A stretch of DNA of 11,700 nucleotides from NCBI GenBank assembly GCA_003551455.1, contig PUMR01000022.1, forward strand, positions 1-11,700, given 5' to 3'. The DNA is from Mollicutes bacterium. GTDB taxonomy: Bacteria > Bacillota_I > Bacilli_A > Izemoplasmatales > Izemoplasmataceae. A program made the position numbers and the translations under genes. Below, in pieces: positions 1-5,445 of the stretch (the first letter of the stretch is position 1; every line of letters starts with the position of its first letter). Below the pieces are notes generated by a model. The model did not search any database and had not been told where the DNA came from. It saw nothing but the letters and a program-made list of their open reading frames with translations.

Positions 1-102
1 GAATACTGCCCCGGAATCAACAGGAATATTAACATCAGTTGAATCGTTAATAGCGGCAGAAAGGGTTGAGTTGGCGAAATTAGCCGCCTGCAACCGTGGC
101 AT
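1..102 (-). CDS. Tail-fibre-like protein, N-terminal part only
   Basis: This is the beginning of a gene that runs off the left edge; 34 codons are visible from an ATG at 102. The product starts MPRLQAANFANSTLSAAIND, a form I recognise from the N-termini of phage tail-fibre or tail-tip proteins, in which a short 'ANFA.STL..AI' segment precedes repeated beta structure. A GGGAG ribosome site lies 9 bases before the ATG, inside the end of the preceding gene, whose stop is 5 bases upstream; the two are probably translated together. The preceding gene also looks like a tail-fibre-type protein, which supports the call. Length, C-terminal receptor-binding part and exact class cannot be judged from this fragment. 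Confidence 0.6.
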   Translation of the reverse strand, partial: MPRLQAANFANSTLSAAINDSTDVNIPVDSGAVF

Positions 103-107
103 TTCAA

Positions 108-512
108 TCAGCTCCCATCTGCGAATACCGTGTTAATAACGAACTCAATCTTATCTCCCGGATTCAAGTTTAAAGGGAGAAAGGAGCCGCGCAGAAACAG
201 GTATCCAGTCGTATTACTTTCATGATTAAACAATCCAACCTCATTAATCGCTTTTGGCGTAGAATCACAAGTAAGCTCACCAACAACTCTGTAAGTGTTA
301 AAGATGCCTGATTCGGGCGTAGATTCAACAACCGAAGAAGTGCCGTCTGTTCTGGCTTCTGCACCCGGAACTTCAAGTGTTTCATCAGTAATCTGAGCGG
401 CTGTTGCTCCACCCGTTCCCCAATGAACCCATTTTGGCTCGGTGCTATCTCCTTTGATTCTGTCTGCAATGATTTTAAGACCATTGTTTACGATTTTTAC
501 TATATCTGTCAT
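108..512 (-). CDS. Small tail-fibre-like structural protein
   Basis: The 134-aa product has a pattern I recognise from small phage tail-fibre/baseplate-associated proteins: an N-terminal helix (IVKIVNNGLKIIADRI), then 'WVHWGTG' at residues 28-34, a 'PGAEARTDGTSS' segment at 49-60, 'INEVGLFN' at 89-96 and 'LNLNPGDKIEFVI' near 115-127. The 'EVGLF' element is common in tail-fibre domains. It probably forms part of the virion tail tip; the receptor or partner is unknown. The start is fixed by a strong GGAGG, 8 bases upstream of the ATG, lying in the last codons of the preceding 52-aa gene. There is no signal peptide or membrane segment. The family pattern is recognised from memory, and the exact position in the particle is inferred. 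Confidence 0.6.
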   Translation of the reverse strand: MTDIVKIVNNGLKIIADRIKGDSTEPKWVHWGTGGATAAQITDETLEVPGAEARTDGTSSVVESTPESGIFNTYRVVGELTCDSTPKAINEVGLFNHESNTTGYLFLRGSFLPLNLNPGDKIEFVINTVFADGS

Positions 513-513
513 G

Positions 514-672
514 TTAATTTCCTCCTATAAATTTCTTTATTTTGTAAGCAATACGTTTCAACGGGTTCCTGCTCCAATAAGCAATAACCCCTTTATCTTC
601 TACTGTACCGTCTGCCCTGATAACCTTAGCAGATATCGAGGCTTCTTTCATTGCTGCATGACTTTCAATCAT
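514..672 (-). CDS. Small hypothetical virion-module protein (52 aa)
   Basis: A complete 52-aa gene: ATG at 672, TAA at 514-516. The ATG follows the stop of the upstream 94-aa gene by one base, and the next gene starts one base after its own stop, so it sits tightly within the operon. A GGAG site precedes the start, and its own 3' end supplies the GGAGG for the next gene. The product has a short N-terminal helix (IESHAAMKEAS), a central beta-like 'AKVIRADGTVEDKGVIAYW' and a basic C-terminal helix 'PLKRIAYKIKKFIGG'. I remember similar small proteins next to tail genes of tailed phages, but know no function. Spacing and ribosome sites make it a convincing gene. Confidence 0.65.
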   Translation of the reverse strand: MIESHAAMKEASISAKVIRADGTVEDKGVIAYWSRNPLKRIAYKIKKFIGGN

Positions 673-673
673 T

Positions 674-958
674 TTACTCTCCTACCTGTTCGATGTATCC
701 TCTCATGTTCACAAAGGCTAATGTATCGGTTGCATGGGAAGTTACTTGTACCCGAATCTTTGATAATGCCGGGAAGATAATCGGTGTACCAAACACAGTG
801 ATATCAGATTCGTCTTTCACGAACCCACTATAATGGGGGGCATCTCTCCTCCAATATGGAAGTGGGATGACTTTGATATCTCTGTTCTGTTTAATCTGTT
901 CCAGTCTGATGACTAAATCATCTACCGTGCTAAAAGTTTCGACTTCATACTCTGACAT
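674..958 (-). CDS. Hypothetical protein after the large terminase (94 aa)
   Basis: I do not recognise this gene. The 94-aa product has an N-terminal acidic helix (about residues 8-27, TFSTVDDLVIRLEQIKQNRD), then beta-rich sequence with 'DITVFGTPIIFPALSKIRVQVTSHATDTLAFVNMRG', which reads like a small beta-sandwich. That, and its place between the terminase and tail-fibre-like genes, suggests a virion protein, but this is inference. It starts at an ATG 14 bases after the terL stop, with a weak AAGGGCGG ribosome site, and ends one base before the next start. There are no cysteines, signal peptide or membrane helix. Confidence 0.6.
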   Translation of the reverse strand: MSEYEVETFSTVDDLVIRLEQIKQNRDIKVIPLPYWRRDAPHYSGFVKDESDITVFGTPIIFPALSKIRVQVTSHATDTLAFVNMRGYIEQVGE

Positions 959-972
959 GCTTTTAACCGCCC

Positions 973-2208
973 TTATAACCCTAGTAACCGCTTATTAAAC
1001 GGCGCTAATCCCGGAGTTTTACCAAACACTGTATGCAAAAAGTATCGCTCCTCATCCTTGGTATGGTCGTTCTGTTTAAGTGGTTTGTCTTGCCCTTGTG
1101 CCTGAGCTCTAACATCCCAAACATAACCCCCATACTCTCTGATAGTTTCTTTACAACTTCGATGTATATAATATCTCCCCTGATGCAACATTGTTGCCTG
1201 TGTCCGAATACCGTCCAATACGGCATTGTCTGCTTCTATCACATTATGGAACCCGTCTTTCCTCAATTGTGCTTTGAAACTGAGCGCGGAAGGATCTACA
1301 ATAATCGCACGGGGTTTGATGTTACCAAGAAACGTCTTCATATCTTGCGAATATTCAACATCTGTCTTTTGTCTGCCTTGCACCGTATAATCGTAATAAT
1401 ATTCACGTTCTTTCCAAGCAAGATCGTCTTTTACTCCATACAACCCAAATGCAGTCGGGTTGTTTGTTCCATAATCTACTGCAACATAATAGGCTGTTGG
1501 TGAAGCAGGAGGTAAATCAATGACATGCCGTGATTCATCAAACATATCATACACGGCTCCTTCTGCCATTACCCATAACCCTTCGATATACCGTTTATAC
1601 CATAATCCAGTATATTCCATTTTGAGTTGCTGCACAAACATGCGGTCAAGAAATGGATTATCGTCAATCCTGAATGGAATATGTTTTATATCAAGATCAG
1701 TTGTATCAATGAACTTTTTTAACCAGTGATACGGGGATTCGGGGTTAGAAGTGCCATCAAACTTTGCACCGGGTTTATCCAGTCTTGATTTTAACATTTG
1801 GAAAAAAGGTTCCGGCCACGTACTCACTTCATCGCCCATACAATAAACAAGCCCGATACCCTGTATTTTAGCTACTGCGCGATCATCGTTTGCACCGACC
1901 ACATACGCTGGACGCCCAAATAAATCTATCTGGTTGCCTTTTCCATACAACCTTGATACATTATCTGAACCATATAACGCACGTAATGGTTCAATCACGT
2001 TTCTGATAAGTGTGCGTTCTGTTTTACCTACAAGCATGAAGTTACCCGGCCCTTGATATTTCACTCGTAACGGCAACAGAAAAAAAGAAGCAACGGTTTT
2101 ACCGCTTCGGACAGAACCAGTAAGAAGATTCCATCGTGCATTAGCTTCACGGAGCACATATTTTTGTTTTTTTGATAACGCCTGACGTTTATATACCATC
2201 GTCTTCAT
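973..2208 (-). CDS. terL: Terminase large subunit (packaging ATPase/nuclease)
   Basis: The motor ATPase and nuclease that cuts concatemeric viral DNA and pumps it into the procapsid. The 411-aa length is normal for the PBSX/Terminase_3-like group. ATPase domain: Walker A GSVRSGKT at 31-38, Walker B 'GLVYCMGDE' ending D126-E127, and the coupling motif 'DGTSNPE' at 151-157. RNase H-like nuclease domain: candidate metal ligands D245 (VAVDYG), D305 (IIVDPS) and D385 (TKDEERY). All key residues are present, so it should be active. The gene overlaps terS by 20 bases. A GGAG lies only 3 bases before the first ATG and 12 before a second in-frame ATG at 2199, so the start could be either. It should act with the TerS encoded just upstream and a portal that is not in this window. 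Confidence 0.95.
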   Translation of the reverse strand: MKTMVYKRQALSKKQKYVLREANARWNLLTGSVRSGKTVASFFLLPLRVKYQGPGNFMLVGKTERTLIRNVIEPLRALYGSDNVSRLYGKGNQIDLFGRPAYVVGANDDRAVAKIQGIGLVYCMGDEVSTWPEPFFQMLKSRLDKPGAKFDGTSNPESPYHWLKKFIDTTDLDIKHIPFRIDDNPFLDRMFVQQLKMEYTGLWYKRYIEGLWVMAEGAVYDMFDESRHVIDLPPASPTAYYVAVDYGTNNPTAFGLYGVKDDLAWKEREYYYDYTVQGRQKTDVEYSQDMKTFLGNIKPRAIIVDPSALSFKAQLRKDGFHNVIEADNAVLDGIRTQATMLHQGRYYIHRSCKETIREYGGYVWDVRAQAQGQDKPLKQNDHTKDEERYFLHTVFGKTPGLAPFNKRLLGL

Positions 2209-2572
2209 CGTCTCCGAATGCTATGTTTCGTTCCAATGCTGCAACAAGTTTGTCAAGACGTTGTCCTTTATCTGTATCTTCAACCACTTCTGTATAACCC
2301 CGTGTTTTCCCTATAGTTCTCAGAACCAGATTAATAGCCCTGAAATCTCCTTCATTAACCATCCTGCTCAATTGTGTTTCTGCCATATCAATAGTCATTT
2401 CGCGTGCTTCTTCTACAACCTGCCTGACTTTTTTAACGGTCTGTGCCCGTCTATATATTGTCCATCTCGCAATACCAAGACGCCGGGCTGCAGCTGTCAT
2501 GTTACCCCGAGAAGCCCATAACGCTTCAATAATTTCTTCATTTGAAACTACACGCCCGGGTAGTCTTGTCAT
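2189..2572 (-). CDS. terS: Terminase small subunit (DNA-recognition HTH protein)
   Basis: Recognises the packaging site on viral DNA and hands it to the large subunit. The 127-aa product has a helix-turn-helix at about residues 11-42 (EEIIEALWASRGNMTAAARR then LGIARWTIYRRA), typical of small terminases, followed by a helical oligomerisation region (about 45-95, 'EEAREMTIDMAETQLSRMV') and an acidic C-terminus that would touch the large subunit. The start has a clear GGAG 6 bases upstream, and the preceding radical SAM stop is 2 bases away (TAACAATG). The gene overlaps terL by 20 bases. The HTH and the immediate terL neighbour make the assignment strong, though small terminases are poorly conserved in sequence. 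Confidence 0.88.
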   Translation of the reverse strand: MTRLPGRVVSNEEIIEALWASRGNMTAAARRLGIARWTIYRRAQTVKKVRQVVEEAREMTIDMAETQLSRMVNEGDFRAINLVLRTIGKTRGYTEVVEDTDKGQRLDKLVAALERNIAFGDDEDDGI

Positions 2573-2574
2573 TG

Positions 2575-3777
2575 TTATCTCCTCTTCTTTATCGGTTTCA
2601 GATCAAACTTTATGGTGTCTGTATAATCATTATCAAAAACACCCATATCTTTGATGTATGCAAGGGTGGCTCTTTCATCATCATATTTCTTTACCATCTT
2701 GTATCCTTCATACTCTTCTCTGTTCGTTGTATAATATAAAACATTCCTTAAAAGTGTCGTCTGTTTTGAACTGCAAGGTAGTGTTCTCAATGGTCTGACA
2801 TTTGCCATATATTTTCTCAGGAATTTTTCGGCTATTTTGGTGTTAAACATATTATCTAAACTGATATCATAACGTTCATGACGCATAGGTGTAAACATTT
2901 GATAATCCAGATTGGTAAATTTAACACGGAACGCCCCTGCATTATCATAGATCGGCGGTATCTGTCCAAACAACCCGTCCCATTCTTCCATAGTATCAAG
3001 TCCCGTTATACAGAACAACCTTAACCTGACTTTGCGGCGGGCAGCCCGGAGCATAGCAGCTACAAATTCTGAATCAGTAAACGATTTTCCATACTTTTTT
3101 CGGCGTTCTTCTGTTGCAAACTCTATTCCTAACCTGTATATCGACCCCTGCCTCAGAGGAGCCTTTAAAAAGTCTTTCAGCATGATAGATTGTGTTGGTC
3201 TCGATAAAAACCCCGCAGAATCGTTTGTTACAATAATACAGTTTGGGTATTGAGTAAGCACCTTGTTTACTCGGGCTGGGCTATTTGTCTGATACGTATT
3301 CGTCCAAGAAGTCACACAAAAACTACACTTATTCTTACACCCCACTGATCCCCAATAATATCGACCTCCTTTACTCACATTTGCTACAGGCACGTTTTCC
3401 CATTCTATAAGATTCGATGGATGAATAATTTCGTCTTTGCCCTCCCACGTGACGCACTTTAATTCTTTCATTTCATCAATAGACTGGCATTTCAGGAGTT
3501 CAAATCCCTGACCAATATTTACATAATCCCCAAACAAGAACCAGAGTTTGTAATAGACTGCAGCATGTCCTCCTATCATTATGATTTTATTCGGGTATTT
3601 GTTCCTCACTTTTTCAGCAAACCCAAGATCATGGACATCACATACTGAAACCAGCAGCATATCTGCATCTTCAGGTTCTACGATTTCGTGCCCGTAAAAC
3701 TTGGCTATATGGGTAAGCACTGATACCGTATACTGGATATGATCCATTTCCGTATTACATAATATTGCGAATTTCAT
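2575..3777 (-). CDS. Radical SAM enzyme with B12-binding-like N-terminal domain
   Basis: The 400-aa product carries the radical SAM signature CX3CX2C as C147, C151 and C154 ('GCKNKCSFC'), which binds a [4Fe-4S] cluster that cleaves S-adenosylmethionine. Residues 1-95 look like a Rossmann B12-binding domain: strand 'KFAILC', strand 'DMLLVSVCD', then 'KIIMIGGHAA' and 'FGDYVNIGQGFELL', the layout of class-B and related B12-radical SAM enzymes. Residues 255-265 ('FCITGLDTMEEWD') resemble the late barrel strand. The substrate is unknown. An upstream in-frame TTG at 3795 is possible, but the ATG at 3777 has AAGGG 7 bases before it and begins exactly at strand 1. The first 23 bases lie within the ParB-like gene, so the two are translationally coupled. 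It ends 2 bases before terS. Confidence 0.82.
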   Translation of the reverse strand: MKFAILCNTEMDHIQYTVSVLTHIAKFYGHEIVEPEDADMLLVSVCDVHDLGFAEKVRNKYPNKIIMIGGHAAVYYKLWFLFGDYVNIGQGFELLKCQSIDEMKELKCVTWEGKDEIIHPSNLIEWENVPVANVSKGGRYYWGSVGCKNKCSFCVTSWTNTYQTNSPARVNKVLTQYPNCIIVTNDSAGFLSRPTQSIMLKDFLKAPLRQGSIYRLGIEFATEERRKKYGKSFTDSEFVAAMLRAARRKVRLRLFCITGLDTMEEWDGLFGQIPPIYDNAGAFRVKFTNLDYQMFTPMRHERYDISLDNMFNTKIAEKFLRKYMANVRPLRTLPCSSKQTTLLRNVLYYTTNREEYEGYKMVKKYDDERATLAYIKDMGVFDNDYTDTIKFDLKPIKKRR

Positions 3778-4429
3778 CGGCAACCCTTGCAGCAAACTTT
3801 TTCATGAGTTCTTTAGCCTTTTCGTTTTCATTAATCCCTTCTTCAAAAAAGACATTAAAATGGTCGCTATCTGTCGTTTTATCGTCATATTCAATAGGTT
3901 CATCAATATGTTTAAACACAATCAGTTTGCCTATGATTATAGGCATAGATTTTCTGGCGTATTCACCGGACACGGGAGAAGTCCCTTCAACTTCGTTATG
4001 TATCTCGGGGATATCGTCTGCTATACCATACTGATCCCTCATATCTTCGAGCAATTTTTCCACTATCTCGGATTCTAACTCGACATCTTCCATCAGTTCC
4101 CTGAGCGCTTCTTGATCGGCTTCTATCATTGCCCCGATAGGGTCAAAAGTAAGCATAGCTTTATTCTCTTCTTCCTCAGAAAGATCCACATATTTCACCG
4201 GCACGGACTCTTCTTTATTTTTCAAAGCTATTTCGAGCCTTAAATGTCCATCAACAAGATTTCCGGTTCTTTTGTTCACAATAATATCCCGAATCCATCC
4301 TATTTCGTCAAGCACTCCCGCCATAACGCTTTCTTGATATTCAGGATGTTTCCTCCAATTTTTCGGGTTCGGTTTAAGCTTCTTTGGCTCAACCGTGCCC
4401 GATTCAACGATTCTATTTGAAAAACTCAT
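3755..4429 (-). CDS. ParB/Srx-fold protein with unassigned C-terminal domain
   Basis: The 224-aa product begins with a ParB N-terminal (ParB/sulfiredoxin-fold) domain at about residues 12-100: 'LKPNPKNWRKHPEYQESVM', then 'GWIRDIIVN' and the signature G56-NLVDGHLR-64. The form 'LVDGHLRLEIA...VPVKYVDLSEEEE...DPIGAM' is the one usually fused to DNA methyltransferases in phages, but no methylase follows here. Residues 105-145 are acidic and helical. Residues 160-224 form another domain ('MPIIIGKLIVFKHI') that I do not recognise. ParB-fold proteins bind nucleotides and DNA, and some cut DNA. Here the partner is probably the overlapping radical SAM gene. The gene starts a unit with its own TATA box; the ribosome site is weak (GAGTGA, about 7 bases from ATG). 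No partition ParA is nearby, so segregation is unlikely. Confidence 0.8.
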   Translation of the reverse strand: MSFSNRIVESGTVEPKKLKPNPKNWRKHPEYQESVMAGVLDEIGWIRDIIVNKRTGNLVDGHLRLEIALKNKEESVPVKYVDLSEEEENKAMLTFDPIGAMIEADQEALRELMEDVELESEIVEKLLEDMRDQYGIADDIPEIHNEVEGTSPVSGEYARKSMPIIIGKLIVFKHIDEPIEYDDKTTDSDHFNVFFEEGINENEKAKELMKKFAARVADEIRNIM

Positions 4430-4478
4430 TTTGCGTCACTCATCCTTGCGACTAATCTGTTTTACTTCTGTTTTTCTA

Positions 4479-4494
4479 TTATATAACCTTATCG
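4479..4494 (-). promoter_or_regulatory. Archaeal-type TATA box before the ParB-like/radical SAM/terminase genes
   Basis: In the 65-base gap between the 204-aa gene and the ParB-like gene the minus strand reads CGATAAG, G, TTATATAA, then AG. The TATA-like core (4479-4486) would place a start near 4455, giving a leader of roughly 25-30 bases before the ATG at 4429. CGATAAG (4488-4494) occupies the BRE position and recurs before the promoter at 11511-11525. TATAAT can be read here too, but 17 bases further upstream there is no TTGACA-like -35. Confidence 0.5.
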
Positions 4495-5109
4495 TCACAA
4501 TCTGTTCTCTGTTACGAGTTGGAAGTATAACTTATCATCTTTAGAATCATATTTTGCTTTAAGCAGCTTCAACTTTTCGGTCATAAATTCGATATACCGA
4601 ATTATGGTCTTTTTACTTTTTCGGTAATTTATCCTTTTAATAATCCACTTAATCAGCGCTTCTTCACTCAATCTACCTCCATTTTTGAGTTGTGGATGTG
4701 TCATTATCGCCCTGACCACCTTAGCTTTTGGTCTATCGGGTTCGCCCACTTTATCGGTGATAGTTTCATCAAACACCCATAATCCTTCATCTTTCAGCAA
4801 TTGTTCCAGTTCGTTCCAGTTATTAGCATCAAAAAGTTTTGTTTCCCACCCTTCCCCTTCTTTAACTGCAGGACATTCTGCAATATCATATTCTTGCAGT
4901 TTCGGATGATAGCAGGTGATAGAGAATATATCTGGCCGATTCCACTTTATATCCCACCCCCAGTTCCACGATGCGTGCTGACATCTTTTGCATGATCTAC
5001 TTTCGCCATCATACCTGAGTATTACTTTCCTGAACCCGTAATAATTTCTTTCATTTTCCTCACACTCTGCCTCATTTTGTCTAAAACGACCTGTGGGGTT
5101 AGTTTCCAT
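4495..5109 (-). CDS. Hypothetical cysteine-rich protein, possible winged-helix C-terminus
   Basis: I do not recognise this 204-aa protein. Its middle has a likely zinc site: C40 and C43 ('SCKRC'), C66 ('ITCYHP') and C79 ('AECPA'), among many tryptophans (W48, W50, W52, W56). The C-terminal part (about 128-200) is basic and helical, 'AKVVRAIMTHPQLKNGG' then 'SEEALIKWIIKRINYRKSKK', ending in a beta-hairpin-like 'LLKAKYDSKDDKLYFQL'; this order fits a winged helix-turn-helix. A nucleic-acid-binding or regulatory role is therefore plausible but inferred. The ATG has AAGGG 8 bases upstream. It is the last gene of the unit starting near 5400; a new promoter follows its stop directly. Confidence 0.6.
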   Translation of the reverse strand: METNPTGRFRQNEAECEENERNYYGFRKVILRYDGESRSCKRCQHASWNWGWDIKWNRPDIFSITCYHPKLQEYDIAECPAVKEGEGWETKLFDANNWNELEQLLKDEGLWVFDETITDKVGEPDRPKAKVVRAIMTHPQLKNGGRLSEEALIKWIIKRINYRKSKKTIIRYIEFMTEKLKLLKAKYDSKDDKLYFQLVTENRL

Positions 5110-5171
5110 ACTGTTTTCCCTTCATTTTGTCTTCCGTTTCCCGATTCGTTAATTTTCTTTTGATTTATCTA

Positions 5172-5291
5172 TCACCGGGGCATTAGGTTGAATTTTTTGT
5201 CGTTCATATTATTTAAAACCCTATGTTGTCTACCCAATCTTAAATAAAATCCTAAATTATCAATCTCTTCTATTTGCTCTTCTTTTTCCAT
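5172..5291 (-). CDS. Small hypothetical protein (39 aa)
   Basis: ATG at 5291, TGA at 5172-5174. The start lies one base after the stop of the 21-aa ORF (TGAAATG) and has GAGGG 6 bases upstream, which is better start context than chance would give. The peptide is acidic at the N-terminus (MEKEEQIEEIDNLGFYLRLG) and basic afterwards, without cysteines or a membrane segment. I know no family. The next 62 bases (5110-5171) hold only an AAGGG ribosome site for the following gene and no further frame of note. Confidence 0.45.
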   Translation of the reverse strand: MEKEEQIEEIDNLGFYLRLGRQHRVLNNMNDKKFNLMPR

Positions 5292-5292
5292 T

Positions 5293-5358
5293 TCAATCCC
5301 TCGTTGTGTTCGAATTTTTTTCCTCAATTATGCAGACGCCAATCTCAATTCCGTTCAT
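5293..5358 (-). CDS. Micro-ORF or leader peptide (21 aa)
   Basis: Twenty-one codons, MNGIEIGVCIIEEKNSNTTR plus D, from an ATG at 5358 with a strong GGAGG 7 bases upstream. It is the first frame after the TATA box at 5419-5430, about 40 bases from the predicted transcript start, and it couples to the 39-aa ORF through TGAAATG. It could be a true micro-protein or a leader ORF that feeds ribosomes to the downstream frame. The evidence is the ribosome site and position only; nothing is known of the product. Confidence 0.4.
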   Translation of the reverse strand: MNGIEIGVCIIEEKNSNTTRD

Positions 5359-5418
5359 TCTTTTACCTCCATTCACCATTTCACCCGATTTTCTCAGACT
5401 TCATCAGGACAAAAACAC

Positions 5419-5430
5419 TATATATATATA
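5419..5430 (-). promoter_or_regulatory. Candidate TATA promoter for the 5358-4495 unit
   Basis: An alternating TATATATATATA lies 15 bases downstream of the prim-pol/helicase stop, reading TTTG before it and GTGTTTTTG after it on the minus strand. It would start a transcript near 5395-5400, about 40 bases before the first ATG (5358), the same geometry as the promoter at 11511-11525. It lacks the CGATAAG element. The 5110-5445 stretch between the larger genes is thus explained by this promoter, two micro-ORFs and ribosome sites. Confidence 0.45.
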
Positions 5431-5445
5431 CAAATTATGACCTAA

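Noticed and set aside
1033..1503. Plus-strand open frame of 156 codons, and other plus-strand frames such as 442-780
   Set aside because: They lie opposite strong minus-strand genes (terL and others), have no ribosome site or family pattern, and every supported gene is on the minus strand.
3600..3640. Radical SAM protein as QueE-type 7-deazaguanine enzyme
   Set aside because: QueE is about half this size and lacks a B12-like N-terminal domain; no other queuosine or archaeosine pathway gene is present.
3755..4429. Plasmid-type partition ParB
   Set aside because: No ParA is nearby, the central HTH of partition ParB is not visible, and the form matches phage ParB/Srx proteins linked to DNA enzymes.
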